Part shown: piece after piece, positions 52,487 through 62,328 of the stretch
Numbering within the stretch: the stretch's first letter is position 1
Layout: every line of letters begins with the position of its first letter
From: Neorhizobium sp. UBA3556
GTDB taxonomy: Bacteria > Pseudomonadota > Alphaproteobacteria > Rhizobiales > Rhizobiaceae
Direction of reading: 5' to 3'
Assembly: GCA_002376235.1 (NCBI GenBank)
Contig: DFNX01000001.1
Span: 62,001-126,000 of the forward strand
DNA: 64,000 bases
The notes under the pieces: generated by a model
What the model was told of the DNA's origin: nothing
What the model saw: the letters and a program-made list of their open reading frames with translations, nothing else
The model's database searches: none
Made by a program: the position numbers and the translations under genes

Positions 52487-53365
52487 TCAGAGCGCTTCCG
52501 CGCCCGAAATGATTTCGATGAGTTCCTTGGTGATCTGTGCCTGGCGCTGACGGTTATAGGACAGCGTCAGCTTGTTGATCATGTCACCAGCGTTGCGCGT
52601 TGCGTTGTCCATAGCGGACATCTGCGCACCGTAGAAGGAAGCGTTGTTTTCCAGCAGAGCTTTGAAGATCTGCACTGCGATATTCTTCGGCAGCAGGTCT
52701 TCGAGGATTTCCTCTTCGCTCGGCTCGTATTCGTAATGAACCGAAGAACCTTCAGCGGGCTCTACAGTTTCGAACCGTGCCGGAATGAGCTGCTGAGCGG
52801 TTGCGACCTGCGCGATCACCGACTGGAAGCGCGCGAAGAACAGCGTTGCGACATCGAACTCGCCAGCATTGAACATGTCCAGCACCTTGCCAGCGACTTC
52901 GTCGGCCTGGACGAAGCCCAGCTGCCGCACTTCGCGGAAGGTGATGTAATGGACGATGTTGTCCTTGAACGAGCGACGCAGAACGTCATTGCCCTTGCGG
53001 CCGACCGTCAGGATCTTGACCGTCTTGCCTTCAGCGATGAGCTTCAGGGCATGGTCACGCGCCAGACGAATGATCGAGGAGTTGAAACCGCCGGCAAGGC
53101 CGCGCTCGCCGGTGGCAACGATCAGGAGATGAACCTGATCCTTGCCGGTGCCGGAAAGCAGAAGCGGTGCACCCGCGTTGCCGGCATTGGCAGCCGAAAG
53201 GCTCGCCAGTACCTTGTTCATCCGCTCTGCGTAAGGACGGGCGGCTTCGGCCGCTTCCTGCGCACGACGCAGCTTCGCCGCGGCGACCATTTTCATCGCC
53301 TTGGTGATCTTCTGCGTCGCCTTGACGGAGGCGATCCGGTTTTTCAGATCCTTAAGTGAAGGCAT
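52487..53365 (-). CDS. atpG: ATP synthase F1 subunit gamma
   Basis: The 292-residue central-stalk subunit begins MPSLKDLKNRIASVKATQKITKAMKMVAAAKLRRAQ and ends AQITKELIEIISGAEAL, the conserved helices that rotate inside the alpha-beta ring. It sits 24 bases before atpD. Confidence 0.98.
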   Translation of the reverse strand: MPSLKDLKNRIASVKATQKITKAMKMVAAAKLRRAQEAAEAARPYAERMNKVLASLSAANAGNAGAPLLLSGTGKDQVHLLIVATGERGLAGGFNSSIIRLARDHALKLIAEGKTVKILTVGRKGNDVLRRSFKDNIVHYITFREVRQLGFVQADEVAGKVLDMFNAGEFDVATLFFARFQSVIAQVATAQQLIPARFETVEPAEGSSVHYEYEPSEEEILEDLLPKNIAVQIFKALLENNASFYGAQMSAMDNATRNAGDMINKLTLSYNRQRQAQITKELIEIISGAEAL

Positions 53366-53397
53366 CCGTTATCGGTCCTTAAGCTAGATCCGTACTT

Positions 53398-54927
53398 TTA
53401 GGCGAAAGACTTCGAATAGGCGTCGAGCGCCGACTTGAGCTTCGCCTTCGTGTCGTCCGAGATCTGCTTCTCGGTGCGGATCGTGTCGAGAACGTCCTTG
53501 CCTTCCGAACGGAGGTAAGAGAGCAGACCCTGTTCGAACTTGCCGACATCGGACACCGCGATCTTGTCGAGGTAGCCATTGACGCCTGCAAAGATCACCG
53601 AAACCTGTTCTTCCGTCTTGAGCGGCGAGAACTGCGGCTGCTTCAGGAGTTCCGTCAGACGTGCACCACGGTTCAAGAGGCGCTGCGTCGAGGCATCGAG
53701 GTCGGAACCGAACTGGGCGAACGCTGCCATTTCGCGATACTGGGCAAGTTCGCCCTTGATCGAACCGGCAACCTGCTTCATCGCCTTGACTTGAGCGGCC
53801 GAGCCAACGCGGGAAACCGACAGACCGACGTTAACGGCCGGACGGATGCCCTGGTAGAACAGGTCTGTTTCGAGGAAGATCTGGCCGTCGGTGATGGAGA
53901 TCACGTTGGTCGGAATGAAGGCCGAAACGTCGTTACCCTGGGTTTCGATGACCGGCAGAGCCGTCAGCGAACCGGCGCCGCGCTCGTCGGAGAGCTTTGC
54001 AGCGCGCTCGAGGAGACGCGAATGGAGATAGAAGACGTCGCCCGGATAAGCTTCGCGGCCCGGAGGACGACGCAGAAGCAGGGACATCTGGCGATAGGCG
54101 ACGGCCTGCTTGGAAAGGTCGTCATATGCGATCAGCGCGTGCTGGCTGTTGTCGCGGAAATATTCGCCCATGGCGGCACCGGCGAACGGTGCGAGATACT
54201 GCATCGGAGCCGGGTCCGAAGCGGTAGCAGCGATAACGATGGAGTAAGGCAGTGCGCCGCGCTCTTCGAGAACCTTGACGAACTGGGCAACGGTCGAACG
54301 CTTCTGGCCGATAGCAACGTAAACGCAGAACAGCTTGTCGTTTTCCGGGCCGTTGTCGTGGATCGGCTTCTGGTTCAGGAACGCGTCGAGAATGATAGCG
54401 GTCTTGCCGGTCTGGCGGTCGCCGATGACGAGTTCGCGCTGGCCACGGCCAACCGGGATCAGAGCGTCGATGGCCTTGAGGCCGGTCGACATCGGCTCAT
54501 GAACCGACTTGCGCGGAATGATGCCGGGAGCCTTGACGTCGACGCGCGAACGGCGGGTCGCGTTGATCGGGCCCTTGCCGTCGATCGGGTTGCCGAGCGC
54601 GTCAACGACGCGGCCAAGCAGTTCCGGACCAACCGGAACGTCAACGATGGCGCCGGTCCGCTTGACGGTGTCGCCCTCCTTGATCGAACGGTCGGAACCG
54701 AAGATAACCACGCCGACATTGTCGGATTCGAGGTTCAGAGCCATGCCCCGGACGCCGCCCGGAAACTCGACCATTTCACCAGCCTGCACGTTGTCGAGAC
54801 CGTAGACGCGGGCAATGCCGTCACCAACGGACAGGACCTGGCCGACTTCCGAAACTTCGGCATCCTGGCCGAAATTCTTGATCTGGTCCTTGAGAATTGC
54901 GGAAATTTCCGCTGCACGGATATCCAT
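53398..54927 (-). CDS. atpA: ATP synthase F1 subunit alpha
   Basis: The 509-residue subunit shows the N-terminal MDIRAAEISAILKDQIKNFG, P-loop GDRQTGKTA, and ALIAYDDLSKQAVAYRQMSLLLRRPPGREAYPGD with the conserved arginine finger region. Its start overlaps the atpH stop by one base (TGATG), indicating coupled translation. Confidence 0.99.
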   Translation of the reverse strand: MDIRAAEISAILKDQIKNFGQDAEVSEVGQVLSVGDGIARVYGLDNVQAGEMVEFPGGVRGMALNLESDNVGVVIFGSDRSIKEGDTVKRTGAIVDVPVGPELLGRVVDALGNPIDGKGPINATRRSRVDVKAPGIIPRKSVHEPMSTGLKAIDALIPVGRGQRELVIGDRQTGKTAIILDAFLNQKPIHDNGPENDKLFCVYVAIGQKRSTVAQFVKVLEERGALPYSIVIAATASDPAPMQYLAPFAGAAMGEYFRDNSQHALIAYDDLSKQAVAYRQMSLLLRRPPGREAYPGDVFYLHSRLLERAAKLSDERGAGSLTALPVIETQGNDVSAFIPTNVISITDGQIFLETDLFYQGIRPAVNVGLSVSRVGSAAQVKAMKQVAGSIKGELAQYREMAAFAQFGSDLDASTQRLLNRGARLTELLKQPQFSPLKTEEQVSVIFAGVNGYLDKIAVSDVGKFEQGLLSYLRSEGKDVLDTIRTEKQISDDTKAKLKSALDAYSKSFA

Positions 54928-55493
54928 CAGCCGACCTCTTTCAATGCAAGCTTAAGGGTGGAAAGTTTGGTGCGAAGGGACGTATCGATTTGACGCGAAC
55001 CGACCTTGACGATCAGGCCGCCGAGGATCGACGGATCGATCGTAACGGCGATGGTTACGTCCTTGCCGGTCACGCCCTTCAGCGCCGACTTGAGTTCTTT
55101 TTCCTGCGTTGCAGTCAACGCATGCGCCGAAGTGACTTCGGCCGAAATTTCACCGCGATGCGCAGCGGCGATCTCGCGATAGGAGCGGATCATGCCCGGC
55201 AAGGCGAAGAGGCGGCGATTGCCGGCCACGACTTTCAGGAAGTTCAGGACAGTGACGGAAAAACCTGCCTTTTCGGCAACGGCGCTGACCGCCTTCTGCT
55301 GTTCTTCGGCAGAAAAGACCGGGCTCGCCACCAGGCGCCGCAGGTCTTCGCTTTCGTCCATCATCGCCTGGAACCGATCGAGATCGGCACCGACTGCATC
55401 GATAGAACCAGCTTCGGACGCAAGTTCGAAGAGCGACAGAGCGTAGCGCTCAGCGACACCGGAAATAAGCGGGGATGTCTCAGCCACAGGCAT
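54927..55493 (-). CDS. atpH: ATP synthase F1 subunit delta
   Basis: The 188-residue peripheral-stalk subunit has an N-terminal helical domain (VAERYALSLFELA) and the C-terminal signature TIDPSILGGLIVKVGSRQIDTSLRTKL. It is the first gene of the operon. The upstream 261 bases hold its promoter but no gene; TTGACA-like and TATGCT-like hexamers are present without a convincing 17-base pairing. Confidence 0.97.
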   Translation of the reverse strand: MPVAETSPLISGVAERYALSLFELASEAGSIDAVGADLDRFQAMMDESEDLRRLVASPVFSAEEQQKAVSAVAEKAGFSVTVLNFLKVVAGNRRLFALPGMIRSYREIAAAHRGEISAEVTSAHALTATQEKELKSALKGVTGKDVTIAVTIDPSILGGLIVKVGSRQIDTSLRTKLSTLKLALKEVG

Positions 55494-55754
55494 AGTTTCC
55501 CTGAATTACACCCCAAGCACCAAGCCCGAAAACGACGATCAGGCAAGACCTTGAAATTTATTGAATTTCCATCGGAACCCGCAGAGCCTCCGCTTGCTGT
55601 TTCCAACGTTCGCGGTTCGTCTAGCATAGGATGTAGGGACTCGCAACACGGCTGAGCGCCGAAAAAGCCCACCTGTCAAAGGCATCCAGACTTTATTCGC
55701 AGCTTTCACCCGCAATTCCGGGCGATAGGCATCGCAGCGCGGCGATATGCGACA

Positions 55755-56138
55755 TTAGATGTAGCCGAACACATAGGCGAGCGGCGCAGCCGACAATACA
55801 CTTTCAAGTAGAAAAAACGCAATATTCTGCGGCGTTACGCCGCGATCGGCGAAGATTGACACCAGCCTTCCAACTGCACCGAGCGCAAGCACCACGCCGG
55901 TCGCCATATAGAACCAGTCCTGTGCCAGAAGAACCGGCAACACACCAAGCCCCATGTAACGCGCGCCCGCGGCCCTGACCGAGCCGTAGCCTTCCGGCCT
56001 TACCTCTCCGACCTGAAAGGCGGAAAGTCGCAGGCAAGTGCCTGGAAGCAGGAAGATCAGCAGGCCAAGCAGCGCCGTTACGGCACAGCCGATAAAAGCG
56101 ACCTGTTCGTTCAGTTCAGTCGGGAAGTAGAATTCCAT
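55755..56138 (-). CDS. DUF4345-family membrane protein
   Basis: The 127-residue protein has about four membrane helices (near 14-35, 60-75, 80-95 and 105-125) and the family pattern of small inner-membrane proteins (RAAGARYMGLGVLPVLLAQDWFYMATGVVLALGAVGRLVS). Function is unknown. It lies between the atp operon and priA, on the same strand. Confidence 0.75.
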   Translation of the reverse strand: MEFYFPTELNEQVAFIGCAVTALLGLLIFLLPGTCLRLSAFQVGEVRPEGYGSVRAAGARYMGLGVLPVLLAQDWFYMATGVVLALGAVGRLVSIFADRGVTPQNIAFFLLESVLSAAPLAYVFGYI

Positions 56139-56259
56139 GCCGTCGCACCCCTTCGAATCGCACTGATTCTAGCCAACAGGGTAAACAAGTCGCAAAGATT
56201 AGCTGCACATCACAAAACATCCCGTTGCGTGAAGACGGACGGGATTTCCAAGCGGGAGG

Positions 56260-58497
56260 CTAAAGGAAACTCTGCGGATCGACGTCGAGCTGAACCTGAA
56301 CGGTTCCGCGAACCTTGGGGCCATTGCCGAGCATCGATTTCAAAAATGCCTGCATATCGGAATTGCGCCGCCCATGAACGAGCAACCGGAAGCGATAACG
56401 ACCGCGCACGAGCGCGATCGGCGCTTCCGCCGGCCCCAGCACCGCGATGCCGGAAACATGCGGAGCCGCCGCACGAAGCCCGCGCGCATGGTTCTCAGCA
56501 TCCGCCCGAGTATCGGCAGAGACGATCAGCGATGCCAGCCGCCCGAACGGCGGCAAAAGCGCCTTTTCGCGCTCGTTGATCTCCCGTTCGTAAAACGCCG
56601 TGGAATCACCCGAAACGATCGCCTGCATCACCGGATGCATAGGCTGAAAAGTCTGGATCAGGCCATGGCTCTTCAGGCCGGTTCTGCCGGCACGTCCCGT
56701 CACCTGACTGAGCAGCTGGAAAGTCCGCTCGGCTGCCCGCGGGTCGCCATTCGAGAGGCCAAGATCCGCATCGACGATGCCGACCAGTGTCATCAGCGGA
56801 AAGTTATGCCCCTTGGCGACAAGCTGGGTGCCGATGACGATATCGACGTCACCCTTGGCGATCGCTTCCAGCTCCAGCCGCATGCGCTTGACGCCGCCAA
56901 GAATATCCGAGGACATCACGATCGTGCGGGCATCCGGAAAATGCTTTTCGACCTCTTCGGCGATACGCTCAACGCCAGGACCGCAGGCGACGAGATGGTC
57001 GAACGTGCCGCATTCAGGACAGGCTTCCGGCGTCGGCTGGTGATAGCCGCATTGATGGCACTGGATCTGGTTTCTGAACCGGTGCTCGACCAGCCAGCTC
57101 GAACATTGCGGGCACTGGAACCGGTGACCGCAGACCCGGCAGAGCGTCAGCGGCGCATAACCGCGACGATTGAGGAACAGCAGCGACTGTTCCTTTTTCT
57201 CCAGCGTCCGCCCCATCGCCCTCAGGAGCAGCGGCGACAGAAACCCGCCACGTTCGGGCGGATGCCGGCGCATGTCGATCAGGTGCAGATCGGGCAGTGC
57301 CGCATCGCCGAAACGGGTCGGCAACTGCACGAGATTGTAGCGCCCGGACAAACCGTTGACCTGGCTTTCCACGGAGGGTGTGGCGGACACCAAAACGACC
57401 GGAAAATCGCCGATCCGCGCCCGCACCACAGCCATGTCGCGCGCATTGTAGAAAACGCGGTCTTCCTGCTTGTAGGCGGGATCATGCTCCTCGTCGACGA
57501 TGATCAGGCCAAGCTCTTCGAAGGGCAGGAACAGCGCAGACCGCGCCCCCGCAACCACCCTCACCTCACCCGTCACCACCCCGCGCCAGACTTTTTCGCG
57601 CATGCGCGGAGAAAGATCGGAATGCCATTCGGCAGGCTTTGCCCCAAACCGCTGCTCGAACCGCTCGAGAAAGGCCGGCGTCAGCGCGATTTCCGGCAAA
57701 AGGATCATCACCTGCTTGCCGCGCCGCAAAGTCTCGGCCACCGCCTCGAAATAGACCTCCGTCTTACCCGAGCCGGTAACCCCGTCGATCAATGAGGCGG
57801 CAAACCCGCCCTGTCGGATCGAGCCGACGATTTCTTCGGCCGCATATTTTTGCGGTCCCTCGATGCGCGGCGCGATGTAATCCGGTTCCGGCCGCGCCAC
57901 AACGGGCGGCGGGGCGAGGAATACCGTGTCGAACATCCCCTGCTTGATCAACCCGTCGATGACGCTGAGCGAAACACCGGCCGCATTCGCCATGCCGCTG
58001 CGCGTCCACGGCACGTCCTGTTCCTTCGCAAGGTCAAGCACACGGGTTCTGGCTGGCGTCAGCCGGTCCGGCTCGCCACCGAGATACCGCAGGCCCTCCA
58101 CCATCGGCTCGGGATCGAGTGCTGCCGGCGCGCGGATCGCCATCCGGGCCACAAGGCCTGGAGGAGACAATGTATAGGCAGACACCCAGTCGACGAAATC
58201 GCGCATGTCCTTCGACAGCGGCGGACAATCGAACACCAGCGTGATCGGCCGAAGCTTTTTCGGATCCAGCCGCTCGTCATTCTCGCCGTCCCAGACGACA
58301 CCGATCACCTGCCGCGGCCCGACCGGCACCTGAACGACCGAGCCGGGCTCGATATGCATGCCGTCCGGCACCGCATAACTATAGGCCACCGGCACCGGCA
58401 GTGGCACCAGAACCGGCACGACGCGCACCGGCGCCCGCGACGGCGCAAGCGCGTCGCCGAACAGCGAACCCATCATGTCAGAAGAATCTTTGCCCAT
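56260..58497 (-). CDS. priA: Primosomal replication protein PriA (replication restart helicase)
   Basis: About 745 residues. An N-terminal DNA-binding domain (VRVVPVLVPLPVPVAYSYAVP) leads to superfamily-2 helicase motifs GVTGSGKTEVYFEA, DEEH and a later HIDCADLG-like VDADLGLSNGDPRAAERTFQLLSQVTGRAGR. Two zinc knuckles (CRVCGHRFQCPQC and CHQCGYH...CPECG) are present. PriA reloads the replicative helicase at stalled forks. Start choice is uncertain: ATG 58497 is used, with a TTG at 58527 and ATG codons at 58476 and 58473 also possible. Confidence 0.97.
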   Translation of the reverse strand: MGKDSSDMMGSLFGDALAPSRAPVRVVPVLVPLPVPVAYSYAVPDGMHIEPGSVVQVPVGPRQVIGVVWDGENDERLDPKKLRPITLVFDCPPLSKDMRDFVDWVSAYTLSPPGLVARMAIRAPAALDPEPMVEGLRYLGGEPDRLTPARTRVLDLAKEQDVPWTRSGMANAAGVSLSVIDGLIKQGMFDTVFLAPPPVVARPEPDYIAPRIEGPQKYAAEEIVGSIRQGGFAASLIDGVTGSGKTEVYFEAVAETLRRGKQVMILLPEIALTPAFLERFEQRFGAKPAEWHSDLSPRMREKVWRGVVTGEVRVVAGARSALFLPFEELGLIIVDEEHDPAYKQEDRVFYNARDMAVVRARIGDFPVVLVSATPSVESQVNGLSGRYNLVQLPTRFGDAALPDLHLIDMRRHPPERGGFLSPLLLRAMGRTLEKKEQSLLFLNRRGYAPLTLCRVCGHRFQCPQCSSWLVEHRFRNQIQCHQCGYHQPTPEACPECGTFDHLVACGPGVERIAEEVEKHFPDARTIVMSSDILGGVKRMRLELEAIAKGDVDIVIGTQLVAKGHNFPLMTLVGIVDADLGLSNGDPRAAERTFQLLSQVTGRAGRTGLKSHGLIQTFQPMHPVMQAIVSGDSTAFYEREINEREKALLPPFGRLASLIVSADTRADAENHARGLRAAAPHVSGIAVLGPAEAPIALVRGRYRFRLLVHGRRNSDMQAFLKSMLGNGPKVRGTVQVQLDVDPQSFL

Positions 58498-58551
58498 GCG
58501 CGGCGACCATGCATCGGAAGAGAACAAAAGTGAACAGCAAAGAAGGTAAAA

Positions 58552-59481
58552 TCACGCCGCCGAGACGACCTCTGCCTTGCCGAGCCCCGAGAAACGGGTA
58601 TCCCCATCCTCGGCCAATCCGAAGACTGTGTGATTTTCCAAGGCCTTCGTCACCTCGGCCGGATCGCCTTCCAGCTCCTCCGGCTGGATCATATGCCCGA
58701 TGGTAAAATCGAACCGGTTGCCCTTCTTGTTGAGCAGTTCATAAAACACCGTCATGTCCCGCAGCTCGGTTGACCATTTGGCGAACCAGTAGAACAGGCC
58801 TGAATTGCGCGCAGTGATATGGATCGGCAGGATCGGCAGATTGTATTTGCGGGCCAGACTGACAGCCGACGTCTTCCACGGCCGTTCGTTGAGCTTGCCG
58901 CCTTCCCAATAGGCGATACGACCGGACGGAAACAGCACCAACACCTTGCCATCCTCGACCGCCTTGTTGGTTAGAACCAGCGTCTCGCGGGTCTTCAGCT
59001 TGCTCTTATATTCGTCGCGCCACTCGACCGGGATGATCATTTCGGCGAAGCGCGGATTGACGCGCACCGCATCGCGATTGGCAAACACCATCAGGTCCGG
59101 CCGTTTCGCCTTCAACAGGTCGAAGACAGCCACTCCATCGGCAATTCCGGTCGGATGGTTGCTGACCAGAATGAAACCGCCCTTTTCCGGAATACGCTCG
59201 GCATGCTTGGCTTCGATCTGCAGCTTCAAGAGGTCGCTCATATATTCAAAGCACTGGAAACCGCTCTTCGGCGCAACGTCGTCGGCGAATTCGATGGCTT
59301 TGCCGTATCGCAGCAGCGTGTAGAGAAACGGCCGCATCACCGGCCAGAACGGGCTGCCGACAATGCGCTGGCCGCGTTCGCCGATCAGCGTATCGACGAT
59401 ATGCCCCGGCCGGCCGCGGGAATTGAGTGTGATGGTCTCCGCGAATTGACTGAAGGTCGTCGAATTGTCACGGCGGGCCAT
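58552..59481 (-). CDS. Lysophospholipid acyltransferase (PlsC-like)
   Basis: The 309-residue protein has the acyltransferase segment GGFILVSNHPTGIADG, with the conserved H and a D six residues on, and the later FPSGRIAYWEGG. The PlsC domain covers about residues 95-270. Members acylate lysophosphatidate or related lipids at the inner membrane. The spacing of the H and D differs slightly from the usual HX4D, so exact specificity is uncertain. It is divergent from xerC. Confidence 0.85.
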   Translation of the reverse strand: MARRDNSTTFSQFAETITLNSRGRPGHIVDTLIGERGQRIVGSPFWPVMRPFLYTLLRYGKAIEFADDVAPKSGFQCFEYMSDLLKLQIEAKHAERIPEKGGFILVSNHPTGIADGVAVFDLLKAKRPDLMVFANRDAVRVNPRFAEMIIPVEWRDEYKSKLKTRETLVLTNKAVEDGKVLVLFPSGRIAYWEGGKLNERPWKTSAVSLARKYNLPILPIHITARNSGLFYWFAKWSTELRDMTVFYELLNKKGNRFDFTIGHMIQPEELEGDPAEVTKALENHTVFGLAEDGDTRFSGLGKAEVVSAA

Positions 59482-59619
59482 ACAAACTCCTTGCGCAGGG
59501 CAACCTTGTGGCAGCCCTGTATGATAAAACTTTGGCAGACGGCGAAAGGCTTAGTATTTCCGTAACGCTGTCGGTAGCAATCTGGTGCTCCTATCCACCA
59601 AAATCAACGGTCGAGACGT

Positions 59620-60555
59620 TTGAACGAACTGCTGATCATCGCCGCGCCCGATCTTGCCGCCAAGCGCCACGAATGGCTGGAAAGCCTGAAGGACGAACGC
59701 CGGCTCTCCCCCAATACGCTTGATGCCTATGAGCGCGACACCCGCCAGTTCCTTACCTTCCTGACCGGCCATCTCGCCGGCCCCCCGAAGATTTCCGACA
59801 TTCACACGCTTCGCCCGGCAGATCTGCGCTCCTTTCTCGCCGCCCGCCGCCGCGAAGGTTCCGGCTCTCGCTCGCTCGGCCGCCACCTTGCAGGCTTGAG
59901 GTCTTTTCTCAGCTACATGGAGCGCCAGGGACTGGTGAATGCCGCAGCAGCCGGTGCTGTGCGTGCGCCAAAACAGCCGAAATCGCTTCCCAAGCCGCTG
60001 AGCGACCGGCAGGCGACCAACCTGACCACGACCGAAACCCAGCTTCAGGACGAGCCCTGGATTGCCGCACGTGATGCCGCCGTGCTGGCACTTCTCTATG
60101 GCTGCGGCCTGCGTATTTCCGAAGCGCTCGGGCTTCTCCCCGGCGAGATCGAACCGGGCACGACGACATTGCGCATCAAGGGCAAGGGCGGCAAGACCCG
60201 CATCGTGCCGCTTCTGCCCGTCGTTGCAGAAGCCGTGACCCGTTATCGTGACATCTGCCCCTACCACCTGACCGATGAAAAGCCGCTTTTCCGTGGTGCC
60301 CGCGGCGGCCCATTGCAGCCGGCGATCATCCAGCGGCAAATGCAGAAATTGAGAAGCGCCTTTGGCCTGCCGGATACGGCAACGCCCCATGCGCTGCGTC
60401 ATTCCTTCGCCACCCATCTTCTGGCCGGCGGCGGAGACTTGCGCACCATCCAGGAACTGCTCGGCCATGCCAGCCTGTCGACAACCCAGGTCTATACCGG
60501 CGTCGATACTTCGCGGCTGCTCGAAGTGTATGACCGTGCCCATCCGCGCGCGTAA
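59620..60555 (+). CDS. xerC: Tyrosine recombinase XerC
   Basis: The 311-residue recombinase has the N-terminal core-binding domain (RLSPNTLDAYERDTRQFLTF) and the catalytic residues R in GCGLRISEAL, K in KGKGGKTR, HALRHSFATH and the H and Y of LGHASLSTTQVYTGV. It pairs with XerD, encoded at 13894. The start is TTG at 59620; no in-frame ATG lies near, and the first residues MNELLIIAAPDL fit the family, but the ribosome site is weak. Confidence 0.93.
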   Translation: MNELLIIAAPDLAAKRHEWLESLKDERRLSPNTLDAYERDTRQFLTFLTGHLAGPPKISDIHTLRPADLRSFLAARRREGSGSRSLGRHLAGLRSFLSYMERQGLVNAAAAGAVRAPKQPKSLPKPLSDRQATNLTTTETQLQDEPWIAARDAAVLALLYGCGLRISEALGLLPGEIEPGTTTLRIKGKGGKTRIVPLLPVVAEAVTRYRDICPYHLTDEKPLFRGARGGPLQPAIIQRQMQKLRSAFGLPDTATPHALRHSFATHLLAGGGDLRTIQELLGHASLSTTQVYTGVDTSRLLEVYDRAHPRA

Positions 60556-60650
60556 CGCGGGGGCTTGCGAACCAATCGTTAACCAATCCCGTTAAGCATC
60601 TGTCGAAGCCGCGATGATACGTTTTGGGTCGATTAATCCGGAATTGTGAC

Positions 60651-61718
60651 ATGAATTCTTCATTCCTCGACAGCCCCCTTTTCGAACGCCTGCAGGGTTT
60701 TGCCCTTTGGCTGCTCGCATTGCTGCATGTCGCGGCCCTCGCCTCGCTGATCCTCGTCCTCGGTATGCTGTCATCCGCCGATGCACAGGAAGCCGCCTGC
60801 CACGGGGTTAATCTCGTCGACGAGATGAAATCGGAAAATCCGGATGCCTATGCCAGGGCGCTTGCGGAAGCCGAAAAGATCCCGAACGCCAAGGGCATTT
60901 TCTGGAAAATCGAAAAGCCGGGTGTCGCCACCTCATATCTGCTCGGCACAATGCACGTCACCGATCCGCGCGTCCTCAAGATGCCGTCCGGCGCCGACAA
61001 GGCGCTCGCTGACGCCGGGACGATCGTCATCGAATCCAACGAGATCCTGGATGACAAGAAGGCAATGGCCGGCCTTCTCGCGAAACCTGAACTGACCATG
61101 CTCCCCGATGGCAAGACCATCGAAAAGCTGATGAAGCCGGAAGACCTTGCCGTGCTCGATGAAGGCTTGAAAAAGCGCGGCGTCCCGTTGGCGACGGTCT
61201 CGCGCATGCAGCCCTGGATGCTGATGTCGCTTGTATCGCTGCCGGCCTGCGAACTCGCCCGCAAGGGAAACACCGCCTTTCTCGACAAGAGCATCGCACT
61301 TGATGCCGCAGCCGAGGGAAAACCGGTAAAGGGCCTCGAAACGCTTGCCGAACAGCTCACTGCGATGGCGTCTATCCCGACCGAGATGCATCTGAAATCG
61401 CTGGTCGAAACGATCAAACTCGGCCCGAAAATGGATGACGTCTTCGAGACGATGACACAGCTCTACCTCACCGGCGAGATCGGCTTCACCATGCCTTTCC
61501 TCAAGCAGGTAGCCCCCGACGGAAGCGACAATGCCGGTTATGCCGAGTTCGAGGAACTGATCGTCACGAAACGCAACCACCTCATGGCCGAACGTGCCGC
61601 ACCGATCCTCAGCGAAGGCAACGTCTTCATGGCCGTCGGCGCCCTCCATCTGCCCGGCGAAGACGGCCTGGTGGAACTGCTACGTAAACAGGGCTTTACC
61701 CTCACGCCCGCTGGCTGA
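60651..61718 (+). CDS. TraB/GumN family protein
   Basis: The 355-residue protein has a hydrophobic N-terminus (LWLLALLHVAALASLILVLGML) with possible signal cleavage after SSADA. The TraB/GumN pattern starts with YLLGTMHVTDPRV and ends VGALHLPGEDGLVELLRKQGFTL. The conserved G, H and E residues suggest metal-dependent hydrolysis. The physiological role is unknown. ATG at 60651 is preferred to 60624 because of the signal-like start. Confidence 0.87.
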   Translation: MNSSFLDSPLFERLQGFALWLLALLHVAALASLILVLGMLSSADAQEAACHGVNLVDEMKSENPDAYARALAEAEKIPNAKGIFWKIEKPGVATSYLLGTMHVTDPRVLKMPSGADKALADAGTIVIESNEILDDKKAMAGLLAKPELTMLPDGKTIEKLMKPEDLAVLDEGLKKRGVPLATVSRMQPWMLMSLVSLPACELARKGNTAFLDKSIALDAAAEGKPVKGLETLAEQLTAMASIPTEMHLKSLVETIKLGPKMDDVFETMTQLYLTGEIGFTMPFLKQVAPDGSDNAGYAEFEELIVTKRNHLMAERAAPILSEGNVFMAVGALHLPGEDGLVELLRKQGFTLTPAG

Positions 61719-61729
61719 ACGGTGGCCGC

Positions 61730-62218
61730 CTACCCACTCGTCATCCGGCGTATAATATTGGTTTTCCAGTAGAACTGGTGGGCCAGCACACCGAGAATGT
61801 GCAGACAGATCAGCACCCAAAGAACCGTCTTCATCCAGCCGATATGGGCGAATGCCGCCATGCTGTTCTTGAAGTAGAAGGCTCCGATCCCGGCGAGCGG
61901 CATGATGATGAATATCGCGTAGAACGACCAATGCACGATCGTCGCCACGACGCGCGAAAAGGCCGGCTCCGCTTCCGGATGCGGCGGAGCACCGAGCGCA
62001 ATGCGAAGACAGAGCCGTGTCAGTGCCAGCGCCAGGATCGCGATCCCCACATAGGCATGGATATTCGCCGAGTTCATGATGTCGGGCGGGATCGGCTTGT
62101 CGCCGAAATAGAGTTCCCCGAATGCGGTCATCGCATCCGAAAAGAGAAGGTTGAACAATATCAGCACGGCCATCAGCCAGTGCAGGATGCGCTGCGACAC
62201 ATAGAATGCGGTCTTCAT
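61730..62218 (-). CDS. Cytochrome b561
   Basis: The 162-residue protein has four membrane helices and the b561 histidines: H in RILHWLMAVLI, H in NIHAYVGIAI, H in VHWSFYAIFIIMP and H in LHILGVLAHQFYW. It binds two b hemes and moves electrons across the inner membrane. AGGAAAG precedes the ATG at 62216-62218; an ATG at 62251 lacks a ribosome site. It converges with the TraB/GumN gene. Confidence 0.88.
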   Translation of the reverse strand: MKTAFYVSQRILHWLMAVLILFNLLFSDAMTAFGELYFGDKPIPPDIMNSANIHAYVGIAILALALTRLCLRIALGAPPHPEAEPAFSRVVATIVHWSFYAIFIIMPLAGIGAFYFKNSMAAFAHIGWMKTVLWVLICLHILGVLAHQFYWKTNIIRRMTSG

Positions 62219-62269
62219 GTCCGTCACTTTCCTGAGAGAGCGATAAGACATGAAGTTTAGGACAGATGC

Positions 62270-62304
62270 GGAAAAGAAAAAGGCGGGACCGAAGTCCCGC
62301 CTTC
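62270..62304 (-). terminator. Rho-independent terminator of lpdA
   Basis: Perfect 10-bp arms 62280-62289 and 62294-62303; on the minus strand the loop is TTCG, closed by a C-G-like tetraloop, followed by TTTTTCTTTTC. Confidence 0.85.
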
Positions 62305-62328
62305 CGCATGTATGATCTTCCTGGCCGA

